NCBI GenBank assembly: GCA_019752635.1
Contig: JAIELX010000092.1
Location: forward strand, 1 to 61,882
DNA from: Candidatus Obscuribacterales bacterium
Lineage (GTDB): Bacteria; Cyanobacteriota; Vampirovibrionia; Obscuribacterales; Obscuribacteraceae
Length of the DNA: 61,882 bases
Reading direction: 5' to 3'
Shown here: in pieces, positions 8,426 through 17,644 of the stretch
Numbering within the stretch: the first letter of the stretch is position 1
Layout: every line of letters starts with the position of its first letter
Position numbers and translations under genes: made by a program
The notes under the pieces: generated by a model
The model's input: the letters and a program-made list of their open reading frames with translations, nothing else
The model's database searches: none
What the model was told of the DNA's origin: nothing

Positions 8426-9878
8426 CACTCCTAAGGGCGTCAGGTTCACGCTAGCGCGGAAGGGAGTATTGTTTGTTTTTGTGATGCTGATGGTCGAACT
8501 ACTGTTGCTGGGTAGCCTATCCGTTCTATTGGCACAATCGGAAGAAGAACTGTGGAAGGAATCGCACGCCAATGCTCTGCTGTCTGAATGCGATGACTTG
8601 ATCCGATTGTTCTATGACGCCGGTTCTTCACTCGTGGCGTTCGCCGCCACTCGCGATGAACTTGCAGCGGCTCGATTCCGGCACACAGTAGAGACAATTC
8701 CAGCGCAAGTTGAAACGCTACATACTCTCAACCTGGTTGGTCGCCATCCCGATCCCGCGATCACAAAAATAGAGGAGATGGCGGAAAAATCGGTCGCACT
8801 TCTCAATCGCACCAACAAAGTAGTAGAACAGTCGAGCAAGGTGGAATTTCTTGTTCCCGATGAAGGACGGAGGGAAGTTAAGGAACAGCTCGCGCAGCTG
8901 GTCACAGCGCTGGGTGAATTCGCAGACACGCAGAGAAAACGCAAGAAGGAACTTAGCGGAAGAGTCGCTCAAACACGATTGCGCGTGAAGCAATCCATCG
9001 CTGTCACAGCTGGCATGAACGTACTTCTTGCCATTGTTGCAGTAGCATGGTTGATGCAAACAATAAGCAAGCGTCTCGATAACATCGTCTCAAACACCCA
9101 CAGGTTGAAAACCAGAGAACCGCTCAATCCCGCACTTCCTGGCACAGACGAAATTGCTCACCTGGACCGCGTGTTTCATGAAATGGCAGACGGGTTGGAA
9201 GAAACAGCCAGGTTGAAGGAAGAATTCCTTGCCGTCATAAGTCATGAGATTCGCTCTCCTGTTTCATCAATTACCATGCTTTTGGAAATGATGACTGCCG
9301 GTAGCTTCGGAACACTGAACGAATGGGAGCAACAGCGCGTAAAGGGCGCGGAGCATAGCGCAAAGCGCGTCATTGATTTGATAAACAGCTTACTCGAAAT
9401 TCAAAAATACGACCAGGGGCTAATGGAACTTAACATCAAGAGTTGCTTGATCAAGCCTGTCATCGAACATGCAACGAGAACAGTGTTTACGCTTGCAGAG
9501 CGCAAGAACATCAAAGTGCTACACCAGGAAGTATCAGGCGAAATCTTCGCGGACCCGCTACGCATCGAACAAGTGTTGATCAATCTCATCGCTAATGCCA
9601 TAAAGTACTCGCCTGAAGGCACAACCATCAATGTCCTAGTCGAGAAGCAGGACGAATTCATAGAGTTCGGAGTGCAGGACAACGGACCGGGAATCCCGCT
9701 GGAAACCCAAGGGGATCTTTTCGGCAAGTTCCAGCAGGTCGGCACAAACTACGATCAAAACAGCAGCGGTTTAGGTCTGTACATCTGCAAATCAATAGTT
9801 GAAGGTCATCAAGGCAAGATTGGCGTTCAGAGCGAGCCAGGGAAGGGCTGCCTTTTCTGGTTCAAGATTCCGAGGTAA
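8418..9878 (+). CDS. Membrane sensor histidine kinase
   Basis: This 486-residue sensor kinase has a first membrane span at about 15-40, an extracytoplasmic helical sensor of about 160 residues and a second span at about 197-215. A HAMP linker follows, then a HisKA domain with H276 in VISHEIRSP. The ATP-binding domain has N box NLIANAIKYS, G1 box DNGPGIP and G2 box GLGLYICK. The ATG at 8418 is preferred to the in-frame TTG one codon earlier. The 8-base overlap with the regulator stop suggests translational coupling. The stimulus is unknown. Confidence 0.92.
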   Translation: MSNTPKGVRFTLARKGVLFVFVMLMVELLLLGSLSVLLAQSEEELWKESHANALLSECDDLIRLFYDAGSSLVAFAATRDELAAARFRHTVETIPAQVETLHTLNLVGRHPDPAITKIEEMAEKSVALLNRTNKVVEQSSKVEFLVPDEGRREVKEQLAQLVTALGEFADTQRKRKKELSGRVAQTRLRVKQSIAVTAGMNVLLAIVAVAWLMQTISKRLDNIVSNTHRLKTREPLNPALPGTDEIAHLDRVFHEMADGLEETARLKEEFLAVISHEIRSPVSSITMLLEMMTAGSFGTLNEWEQQRVKGAEHSAKRVIDLINSLLEIQKYDQGLMELNIKSCLIKPVIEHATRTVFTLAERKNIKVLHQEVSGEIFADPLRIEQVLINLIANAIKYSPEGTTINVLVEKQDEFIEFGVQDNGPGIPLETQGDLFGKFQQVGTNYDQNSSGLGLYICKSIVEGHQGKIGVQSEPGKGCLFWFKIPR

Positions 9879-9880
9879 TT

Positions 9881-11725
9881 ATGCCGGTCGGAACAAGAAC
9901 AACAGTTGTCTTTTTCGCAATAGTTATCTTCGCCGCCGTGTGTGCAGGATGGCTAAGCATTGCAGCATGGAACGACGATGCTGTTCACATGCGCCTTTGG
10001 GAGACACAATTTCAAGACGGAAGCAGCTTACTTGGCAAAGGGCTATTCCGGTCGGCCGAACTAACTTTGCGCGCTGCTAAAGCAGAAGTCCTGCATTGCC
10101 GCGCGGCTTTGCCTGCACTGACTCTCACGTCAGCACGAATCGCCCTTGCCATGAAGATGCGCGGTCATCGTAGCGAAGCAATTAGCGAACTCAAATCTAT
10201 TCTTCCGCTTATGGAAATGAGTTGCAACGCACACCCCGAGAACTCAACATTAGCCCTGCAACTCATCAATGCAACAAACTTGCTTGCGCAGATCTACCAG
10301 GAAGCAAATCAGCAAAGCGAGGCAATAACCACTTACAGGCTAAACATAAAGCGAATAGAGGCATGGCCGGCAATCAGAAGCGCTACCATGAACAGCGCTT
10401 ACGAAACAGCGCAGACAGCGCTGAAGGCATTTGAGCCAAGCTCAAACAAGAATGTCATGGTTGAAGGCGATAACGCCTCCAACCTCTACGCAGACGGGCA
10501 CAGGAAGCTGAAGGATGGATTGAGAGACGCAGCGCTACCAATTCTCGAGAAAGCCAATCTAATACTCAAACTTAGAACAAAGAACAATGCAGCTTCCAAT
10601 CTAAAGCTCTCCGAAGATAACCTTGCGATAAGAGCGGCTATACTGGTCGACCTGATAGACCTCTATCACTCAGACGGGAAGCTGGAGCAAGCTGCGCGCT
10701 CAGCCAAACAGCTGAGCGACCTCAACGCGTTGACCATGGGTGCAACCGCACCGGCAACACTCGAACGCCTAGAGCAAAGTGCAGACTTTCTCTATCATGC
10801 AGGGAGGTTTAACAAGGCATCTGAGCGCTACCGCTTTGTCCTGAATGCGCGCAAACAGCTTGTCGACAAGTCCGACTCCAAGCGCAGCGTCGACCTCAAA
10901 CGAAAACTGGCCCAGTCTCTTTTGCAGGCCGGCAACACCAGCGACGGATGGTATGAACTGGAACAGTTCCTAGCCTTGAACGGCGGCTTCGGCTCATCAA
11001 ACCCTTTAGCAGCCCAACAACTGATCGAAATCTCGCATGCTTTGGATTCAGCGAAAATGCTTCCCAAAGGCATTCCTTTCTTCCTGCAATTCTTTCGGGA
11101 ACGTTCCGACAAAGATGACGGCATCCGCCCCGTATCAGCGCTGCTCACCCAGTTAGCTCGCGCATTAGAAATGGACGGCAAACATCTGGAAGCGACAACC
11201 TATCGCAAGCGTGTGATTGCAGCCATTGAAAGAGCAGACGGAGCAACTAGTCCTAAACTGCGCGATCCACTGGAATCTTTAGCCGCAGAGTACATGATCG
11301 GAGGGAAGCCGGAGCTCGCTATTGCGCCGCTTCAACAAGAACTCGTGATGATCAAAGCCTCACCGGTTAGCACAGTGACAAGATCGCTGCTGGCCCGACA
11401 GTACGGAATGATCGCGGGGGCATATTTAGCACAGCGAAAGAGCGCGCGGATGATCGAGTATGCGCAAAAGGCGCTAGATCTGGCGACTGAGCCGAGGGCA
11501 GCCATGACAAAAGCTGACGCGCTGGGACTTCTAGCGTCGGCGGCAGCGGCAGATGGTCGAAAGAAGGACTCCTACAAGTACTTTAACGAGTGCCTTAAAC
11601 AGTACGAGGAGAACCTTCCCCGATTTGCCAAGGATCCAGACTATCAGGGCTTCAAAGCCAGAATGGCAATGTACGCAACAAGTTACGCCCGGTACAAGGC
11701 GACAGCTGCGGGTCAACTCCCCTAA
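9881..11725 (+). CDS. TPR-rich protein with N-terminal membrane anchor
   Basis: This 614-residue protein starts 2 bases after the kinase stop with GAGG in the overlap region, so it belongs to the same operon. Residues 8-30 form a hydrophobic signal anchor (VVFFAIVIFAAVCAGWLSIA). The rest consists of helical TPR-like repeats, for example YADGHRKLKDGLRDAALPIL and ADFLYHAGRFNKASERYRF. It is probably an exported or membrane-bound scaffold. Its position between the two-component pair and the TadE/G-like genes suggests a part in their assembly or signal input, which is an inference. Confidence 0.8.
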   Translation: MPVGTRTTVVFFAIVIFAAVCAGWLSIAAWNDDAVHMRLWETQFQDGSSLLGKGLFRSAELTLRAAKAEVLHCRAALPALTLTSARIALAMKMRGHRSEAISELKSILPLMEMSCNAHPENSTLALQLINATNLLAQIYQEANQQSEAITTYRLNIKRIEAWPAIRSATMNSAYETAQTALKAFEPSSNKNVMVEGDNASNLYADGHRKLKDGLRDAALPILEKANLILKLRTKNNAASNLKLSEDNLAIRAAILVDLIDLYHSDGKLEQAARSAKQLSDLNALTMGATAPATLERLEQSADFLYHAGRFNKASERYRFVLNARKQLVDKSDSKRSVDLKRKLAQSLLQAGNTSDGWYELEQFLALNGGFGSSNPLAAQQLIEISHALDSAKMLPKGIPFFLQFFRERSDKDDGIRPVSALLTQLARALEMDGKHLEATTYRKRVIAAIERADGATSPKLRDPLESLAAEYMIGGKPELAIAPLQQELVMIKASPVSTVTRSLLARQYGMIAGAYLAQRKSARMIEYAQKALDLATEPRAAMTKADALGLLASAAAADGRKKDSYKYFNECLKQYEENLPRFAKDPDYQGFKARMAMYATSYARYKATAAGQLP

Positions 11726-11832
11726 GCTCTTGTCTGGCAATAGTTTTGATATGGGAAAGTTCTGTGATCTTTGCCAAGTATCATCCTGAGCATGGTTGAA
11801 AAACCACTGCTGGCTCGCGAGGTTCGGACGGT

Positions 11833-12285
11833 ATGGCAACAAAACAAATTAACAAACTCAATCGGCAAGTTAGAGTCGCTGCTTCAGGTCAATCGATTAT
11901 CGAAGCAGTCGTAGGCATTGTGCTGCTAGTTTTCCTTACGCTGGCGCTGCTAGACGTCGCGACGTTGATCATTTGCAAATTTGCCTGCGACGGGCTCGCC
12001 ACCAAAGCCGCTCGTGTGGCTGCAGACCATGAACTAAGCGACGAGATTACGCCGAAGAAAGCAGCGATTGATGCTGTTAAGCGCTTTCCCAAATCAAACA
12101 TTATCACCTTCGCAAAAATTGAAGATGAGCCAAAACCGGTTGAAGTCGACGAACAAAGTGACCACCTTGCAGTTCGAGTATCGATAGATGTGCGCATACC
12201 GTTCACCGTTCCATTCCTGCCCGACACCGTGCGCTTCACTTCCGAATCGATCCAACCGTGGATAGCCAAGCCAGGCAATCAATAA
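11833..12285 (+). CDS. TadE-like pseudopilin/membrane protein
   Basis: This 150-residue protein has the TadE layout: a short basic N-terminus, then ASGQSIIEAVVGIVLLVFL with a hydrophobic helix, then a small external domain. The motif G-QSIIE places a glutamate at +5 after the glycine, matching the prepilin peptidase site of Flp/Tad pseudopilins. GAGG lies about 9 bases before the ATG. It is followed by a TadG-like gene after 51 bases. No TadA ATPase, TadV peptidase or secretin gene is in the window. Confidence 0.75.
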   Translation: MATKQINKLNRQVRVAASGQSIIEAVVGIVLLVFLTLALLDVATLIICKFACDGLATKAARVAADHELSDEITPKKAAIDAVKRFPKSNIITFAKIEDEPKPVEVDEQSDHLAVRVSIDVRIPFTVPFLPDTVRFTSESIQPWIAKPGNQ

Positions 12286-12336
12286 AAGTTTCGTTGACGG
12301 TTTTACTCAACTTTAAGTGAGCAGGAGATACAAATT

Positions 12337-14676
12337 ATGCGTACTAATCGCAAAGCTACCGGTGCTTCAATCCTTCTCATCGGCGCCCTGTGCGTATTGC
12401 TCGTGCTGATTGCCGTCGCGACATTCTTCATTTCCAAAGTGATCGGAGGCAGTCATCAACTGGGCAATGCAGTTGATGCAGGTGCACTGAACACTGCTAA
12501 GGAAATGCTAGCCGTTTCGGTACCGCTGGATACAGCGGAATACATTCAGTTTCGCGAGTTCAGCGACCATCCCGATGGTCCTCCCAATGGACTACCAGCA
12601 GGTGGAGCCAATATCAATCTTCTCAACTTCAACCGCGTTATGGCAGAGGCCGCACTTGTTCAAGCTAATGCAGAGGCGGAAGAAGGAGGCAGCTTCGCAG
12701 GCACAACGCCAGCCTTTACCAATGCAGACATCATCGCCCGAGAAGCAAACAACATTGCTCTGAAGATGCGCAACAAACTTGAAAACGAGTTCGGCAAGAG
12801 ACAATTTCTCCAAACGGTTCGCAGAAACGATGTCAGTCTACTTACCAACAACACCGGAAACAGACAAACTTCAATCAAATCCAATAACTATCGTGTCGGC
12901 TTCATGGAAGCAAACACCTGGAGAGAAAGCGGTCTGGAGGACTCCGGCGCCACCAACATCAGCATGGAGGGACTGGGTGGTTTCAACGGACAACAAGAGT
13001 TCATAAACGCAGGCAAGAATGTGCTCGCCAGCAAGTACCTTCCGCAAGTGGTGCGCTATCGGGGCTTCCCAAAACCGGCAGATTCAACCACGCAGAAAGT
13101 TCACTTCCTTCCCGGCTACAGAGAGATTCCATGCGTTAACAGCGACCGCAAGTTGATAGCAACTCCGCTTCAACCATTTGAACTACCACACCTTGTTTCC
13201 TCCAAGTACTTCGACGCGAATGTAACGCCGTCATTCCGCTCGCGAGCGGTGGTTCCGAACGCAGTTCAAACAACAGCAGTAGTTAGCGCTGCCGGCACCG
13301 GCGGCCATGCCCTGGAACACACAGCAAGTGCAATTAACAGCGTACTCGATCCTGCTAAGCACCCCGAGCTGATCTTTCCCATCGCGATATCGCGAGGATT
13401 CGTTGTGCTAACTAACTTCCCCGGACCGGATATCGCCGGCGTCACCAGAAACATCTCCACTACTCCGGCGAACAACGCAGGGACGAATGCACGCGACATC
13501 TTTGATCAGGAATTGCTCACCACTGCAATCTACTATTATCAATCTCCTAATGGCGCAGTTTTCACGACAGACCCTACTCTGTGGACTTTCTGGTACAACT
13601 ACAACGTCGGCCCCGTAACACCGGGAGCAGCAGCACCACCGAACCCCATCGATACATCACCGGCAATGGGCAACACGCACATCTTCGGCAACCCTCTCAA
13701 CATCACGATTCCGGTAGTCAACGCCCAAAAGTTCGATGTTCAGCATCCACCGAGTCCTGAAGTGCTGGCCCTGCTCAAAGCTTCCTACAAGCGCGACTTC
13801 GGCGATCCGACACAGAGTTTCGGACCGAACCAAACGCCCCCTGTTGCCATTTCAGATCCGGTACCAGCAACGGTATTCGCAAAGGCACAAGTGGTGGCAG
13901 CGCGAAACAATCCTCGGTCGTGGAGTTTCGACGGAACCAACTACAACGCAGACGTTGTGCTTCCTCCGCTCACAACCGGTATGGAATTGTACCCGGCGCC
14001 AGGACTTTCTGGAAGATTTCCAGGCGCCAGACCAGACAAATTGCACTTCACCGCTAGTGGCTCTAACTCAGGCACACCCTATCAGCTCATGCTTCAAGCC
14101 TGCGGTTATGATGAATCGAGAGTAGACCTGATGATCAAATACATCGCTCAGCGTTGCACCGAGACCACATCAATCTTCGGCGATGCAGACGGCAAGCAGA
14201 TTGTAGCGCGAGTCAAAAGACTGCTAAACAGCGCCCGACTGCCTATCGGCTCCGAACTGTTCATCTACCATCCGATCAATAAGAATGTGCCCGCCGGTAC
14301 GGTGGTGCTTGGCGGAGAACTAGGCGACAAAGTCGAGCCCGGCGTGCTTGCAATCGGACCCCGACCGGCATTCATCGCCGCGAATAACGCACCGGACGGA
14401 GTGGGCGGCGCTGAAGACACAGGCACGCAAGAATACCAAAAGAACCACAACGGAGAAAACTTCCAAACAGATTTTCGTCTACTGGGCCAAACGCTCAACG
14501 TCCCCGGAGACCAGGGGCTACGCGGAAGAATGTTCGGCGATAACCCTGACCAGGGTCCCAGGGGACACAACTCTGTTCGCTGGATTGCTTCAAGTGGTCG
14601 AAACGGTTGCCTCGGAGTTGTGTTCTTTGCCGAATGGTGCGACGCCGGCACCTATCGCTTCAGTCAACCTCAGTAA
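12337..14676 (+). CDS. TadG-like large membrane-anchored surface protein
   Basis: This 779-residue protein begins with a basic segment and one hydrophobic helix at about 12-32 (SILLIGALCVLLVLIAVATF). The motif LGNAVDAGALNTAKEM follows, which is typical of TadG-like proteins (the D-A-G-A-L-x-A element). The rest is a long Asn/Pro/Thr-rich extracytoplasmic region without a recognised catalytic motif; von Willebrand metal-site residues are not obvious. AGGAGA is well placed before the ATG. It lies between two TadE-like genes, which supports a pilus-like or surface-complex role. Confidence 0.7.
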   Translation: MRTNRKATGASILLIGALCVLLVLIAVATFFISKVIGGSHQLGNAVDAGALNTAKEMLAVSVPLDTAEYIQFREFSDHPDGPPNGLPAGGANINLLNFNRVMAEAALVQANAEAEEGGSFAGTTPAFTNADIIAREANNIALKMRNKLENEFGKRQFLQTVRRNDVSLLTNNTGNRQTSIKSNNYRVGFMEANTWRESGLEDSGATNISMEGLGGFNGQQEFINAGKNVLASKYLPQVVRYRGFPKPADSTTQKVHFLPGYREIPCVNSDRKLIATPLQPFELPHLVSSKYFDANVTPSFRSRAVVPNAVQTTAVVSAAGTGGHALEHTASAINSVLDPAKHPELIFPIAISRGFVVLTNFPGPDIAGVTRNISTTPANNAGTNARDIFDQELLTTAIYYYQSPNGAVFTTDPTLWTFWYNYNVGPVTPGAAAPPNPIDTSPAMGNTHIFGNPLNITIPVVNAQKFDVQHPPSPEVLALLKASYKRDFGDPTQSFGPNQTPPVAISDPVPATVFAKAQVVAARNNPRSWSFDGTNYNADVVLPPLTTGMELYPAPGLSGRFPGARPDKLHFTASGSNSGTPYQLMLQACGYDESRVDLMIKYIAQRCTETTSIFGDADGKQIVARVKRLLNSARLPIGSELFIYHPINKNVPAGTVVLGGELGDKVEPGVLAIGPRPAFIAANNAPDGVGGAEDTGTQEYQKNHNGENFQTDFRLLGQTLNVPGDQGLRGRMFGDNPDQGPRGHNSVRWIASSGRNGCLGVVFFAEWCDAGTYRFSQPQ

Positions 14677-14732
14677 CCAGCATCCGCACTCCTGACAATT
14701 ATGAAAATCACCCATTAGACGGTGGAATAGCT

Positions 14733-15128
14733 ATGAAAACAACTCGAACGAAACGCGGCAGCACCATCGCAGAATTCGGTCCCGCACTACTCATTTTGAT
14801 TCTGGCAACAGCAGGGATAACAGGTCTTCTTACCGTCGGCACAGCATACATCTCGGGTCTTTATCTGAACTACCTGGAAGTACGTGAACTGGCCAATCGA
14901 CGAGAAAGCGATGCACCGGAAGCAATCAGACAAATCAAAAGAGAATGGGAGCGCGGCATCTTCGCAAGACTGGCGGGCGCCAGAGCGGGAGACACCAGTG
15001 AAGTAGCGGACTACGCTTCCATGCCGGAACCGCTCGTCACGGTGACCACTAGAGTGAGAGGTCGAACCCTGTTCGGCGGCAACATACAGTTTGTCTACAC
15101 CAGCTCCCGCTTGCAGGAAGTTCGGTAG
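14733..15128 (+). CDS. Second TadE-like pseudopilin
   Basis: This is a 131-residue protein. I chose the ATG at 14733 because GGTGGA is 6-11 bases upstream and the protein then starts with a short basic tail, MKTTRTKRG. The motif G-STIAE again gives glutamate at +5 after glycine, followed by a hydrophobic helix of about 25 residues (FGPALLILILATAGITGLL). The rest is a basic external domain. The open frame extends upstream into the TadG-like gene, but that extension lacks a ribosome-binding site. It ends the collinear block. Confidence 0.75.
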   Translation: MKTTRTKRGSTIAEFGPALLILILATAGITGLLTVGTAYISGLYLNYLEVRELANRRESDAPEAIRQIKREWERGIFARLAGARAGDTSEVADYASMPEPLVTVTTRVRGRTLFGGNIQFVYTSSRLQEVR

Positions 15129-15300
15129 TGGCCCCTTCGACCTGTCACCTCCCAACGCGAGCGCTATAGGGTCTTACCAATTGCAATTGATTCCGATTCG
15201 AGGCACGGCAGGACAAAAATAGAAAACCTGGACCGGATGAAGTATTTTCTCTTCGGTCCCGATACAATGAGAGGGCTTCGAGGTTTCAAAGTAATCATAT

Positions 15301-15603
15301 ATGTCGATCAATAAATGGTTTTTCGATTTTCATCTTCTTGAAAAAGGCTGGGTATCGACGCCTCCCTATCGTGAAGAGGGTCAGAGGTCTCGACCTCCAG
15401 GCGCAAGCATTGCAACCCTCCGAATGATTGAACAAGGTTCAGACGACAGACCGGACACATGGTACAAAGCTGAAGTTTCTCATATCGACTCGAACAAAGG
15501 CAATGTGGCCGAGTTGATGAGTCAGCACGGGCTCCCAAAAGCGATACTTGTGAACTGCTGGTCCCAAAAGGAAGAGTTGGAAGAGTTGCTTTTGCGCCCG
15601 TGA
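15301..15603 (+). CDS. Small hypothetical protein
   Basis: This 100-residue open frame has no recognised family. It has an aromatic N-terminus (MSINKWFFDFHLLEKGW) and a C-terminal half with plausible alpha/beta character (NVAELMSQHGLPKAILVNCW). The ribosome-binding site is weak, since the nearest GAGG is about 16 bases upstream. Its stop codon merges into a tRNA T-arm-like sequence at 15608-15624, so part of this ORF could be fortuitous. It is convergent with murF. Confidence 0.45.
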   Translation: MSINKWFFDFHLLEKGWVSTPPYREEGQRSRPPGASIATLRMIEQGSDDRPDTWYKAEVSHIDSNKGNVAELMSQHGLPKAILVNCWSQKEELEELLLRP

Positions 15604-15607
15604 GGTC

Positions 15608-15632
15608 GGGAGTTCGAATCTCTCCGCAGAGG
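15608..15632 (+). other. Orphan tRNA T-arm-like sequence
   Basis: GGGAG (15608-15612), TTCGAAT (15613-15619) and CTCTC (15620-15624) form a 5-bp stem and 7-base loop with the invariant TTC and A of a tRNA T-arm. It is preceded by AGGTC, like a variable loop, and followed by seven bases (CGCAGAG) that could be an acceptor strand. No matching 5' half (CTCTGCG plus D-arm) is visible within 200 bases and no CCA follows. It may be a tRNA remnant, an integration scar or chance. Confidence 0.35.
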
Positions 15633-15704
15633 AAAAGACTTTTCCGCCCAGCAAGTCAAAAAGCATTCAAAACCAAGACTACTCTCTGTAGTCAGGGGAA
15701 TTAG

Positions 15705-17078
15705 TTAGTAGTTGTTCGAAGACGTGATGGCGGCGACCAATTGATCGAGCTTCGCAGCCCGAGAGCCTTTGATCAAAACGCAAGCGTTTGAGTTTAGTCG
15801 CTCACGTAGTTGCTGTTCTGAATCAATCACAGAACTGCAAACGAGTACATCATAGGGCGCACCTTGCGCGCCATCGGCGATGTAGCGTGCAAGCCTTCCT
15901 ACAGTGATCAACGCGGAAATAGGTTTATCTCTCAACCAAACGCCAAGCTCTCGCAAAAGTGGTTCAGTATGATTACCCAGTTCGGCTAGATCACCCAGCA
16001 CGACTATTTTGTTCAGCTGACCTGCCGATTCAATCATTCCGCAGACAGCAGCCTTAACGGAATCAGGATTGGCATTGTAAGATTCATCGAGAACAAGGGC
16101 ACCACTGCCAGTTACCAGCTTGTTCCCTCGACCGCCCAGCGGACGGAATTGCCGAAGCCCTACTGCGATTTCCTCGTCATTCAATCCAAGCTCTCGAGCC
16201 GCCATGATCGTGCACCACGCATCCTGCAACAGGGGCAAACCACTGACGCATACAAAGAAGTCCTGGTCACTATCTGCGAGTCTGAAAGTGGTGCCTTCCT
16301 GGCTAGCATTGAGAACAATAAGACTCTCTTGGCTGAACACCAGTGTCTTGCCTTGAAAGACCTCCCCTGCTCTATCCAGCAAATGCGGTGCATCGTTTCC
16401 GATTATCGCGACGCCGCGAGCCGGGTTTAGGTGCTCCAACAACTCGCACTTTGCGATAGCAATATTCTCAATACTTCCCAACAGTTCGATATGCGCAGAA
16501 CCTGCGTTGGTAATTATTCCAACATCCGGCAACGCACAGCGCGCTAGCAAATCTATCTGTTTGAGTCCGCGCATGGCCATTTCAATTACCGCGACTTGCG
16601 TGTCATCCGGCATGGCCAATAATGTTGCAGGCACACCATATTCATTGTTCTCGTTGCGAGCAGAGTAGAAGCATCGCTTCGAATGACTAAAAACAGCAGC
16701 GCACATCTCTTTTGTCGTGGTTTTTCCGGAGGAACCGGTCACTCCTATAACTTTCGGCGAGATTCTTTTGCGCCAGTTACGCGCCAACGAGTGCAAAGCC
16801 ACCAGGGTGTCGGAAACAACAATGAGAGGAAAGTTCGGATTCGAAATCGAATAGTGACTTCGCTCAGCAACTATCGCACCGAGAGCCCCGGAGGCGAAAG
16901 CGTCACCGAGAAAATCGTGACCGTCGAATTTCTCACCGGCCAGCGCCAGATACCATTGACCTTCAGACACCTTTCGCGAATCACTGCAAATGCTGCCCGC
17001 TTCATCAGGCATCATGCCCGCGTGCAAGCGCCCATCGCATATTTCAAGGATTTCCTCACAAGTAAACTCTGCAGGCAT
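15705..17078 (-). CDS. murF: UDP-MurNAc-tripeptide:D-Ala-D-Ala ligase
   Basis: MurF adds D-Ala-D-Ala to the UDP-N-acetylmuramyl tripeptide in the last cytoplasmic step of peptidoglycan precursor synthesis. The 457-residue protein has the Mur-ligase ATP-binding loop GVTGSSGKTTTKEM and the downstream markers NNEYGVP, EMAMRG and ITNAGSAH. The C-terminal domain contains LDESYNANPDS, diagnostic of MurF. I chose the ATG at 17078 because GGAGG lies about 4 bases upstream; the frame continues 23 codons further without support. It is convergent with the small ORF at 15.3 kb. Confidence 0.95.
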   Translation of the reverse strand: MPAEFTCEEILEICDGRLHAGMMPDEAGSICSDSRKVSEGQWYLALAGEKFDGHDFLGDAFASGALGAIVAERSHYSISNPNFPLIVVSDTLVALHSLARNWRKRISPKVIGVTGSSGKTTTKEMCAAVFSHSKRCFYSARNENNEYGVPATLLAMPDDTQVAVIEMAMRGLKQIDLLARCALPDVGIITNAGSAHIELLGSIENIAIAKCELLEHLNPARGVAIIGNDAPHLLDRAGEVFQGKTLVFSQESLIVLNASQEGTTFRLADSDQDFFVCVSGLPLLQDAWCTIMAARELGLNDEEIAVGLRQFRPLGGRGNKLVTGSGALVLDESYNANPDSVKAAVCGMIESAGQLNKIVVLGDLAELGNHTEPLLRELGVWLRDKPISALITVGRLARYIADGAQGAPYDVLVCSSVIDSEQQLRERLNSNACVLIKGSRAAKLDQLVAAITSSNNY

Positions 17079-17234
17079 GACCCTCCCCCCCGATTTTCGT
17101 CCCACAAACTTATCAAATTTGATAGGGTCCAGGCGGGTGAAAACCAATCAGTTACGATTAATTTCAGACGCACAAAAGCAGGCACTTTCTTAAGCTAAGT
17201 GCCTGCATTAACTGCATTGATCCGGGAAACCGAA

Positions 17235-17426
17235 CTACTTGGCTGCCGCGACGACTTCTTTCTTTTCTTCAGCTTTCTCTGCTGCTGCGTATTTGGCAGC
17301 GTCAGCAGGGTTGATTTTGCTGAGTTGAAGAGTGGTCTTTTTGGTGCGATCAGTCAGCTCCCTGTTGAGAAGCCTGCTCGCAAAATTGCTTCTAGTTGTG
17401 GTTCCGAGGTTTTCTGAATTTGACAT
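17235..17426 (-). CDS. Small charged hypothetical protein
   Basis: This open frame encodes 63 residues with a polar basic first half (RSNFASRLLNRELTDRTKK) and an Ala/Lys/Glu-rich C-terminal helix (YAAAEKAEEKKEVVAAAK). GGAGG lies 10 bases before the ATG. The frame extends another 79 codons upstream, but there is no start with a good ribosome-binding site there and the upstream composition changes. It is on the murF strand, 156 bases upstream of it. No family is recognised. Confidence 0.6.
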   Translation of the reverse strand: MSNSENLGTTTRSNFASRLLNRELTDRTKKTTLQLSKINPADAAKYAAAEKAEEKKEVVAAAK

Positions 17427-17644
17427 AACAAGGAGTCCTCCCGTTTTCAAACGGAATTGGGGCTCGCAAACGCAAGCAGGGCTCATATACCCGCCATCGC
17501 ACTCATGGAGTGTAGGGGAAAGGCGTCGACTTGGCAACCGCAAAATGGCGTAATGAAGCGCAATTAACCGAATACAAGCACTATACTTACCGTTATCTTT
17601 AACCAAGGTCATATTGCTCGTCACTGAACCGGAGGTGAACGTTA

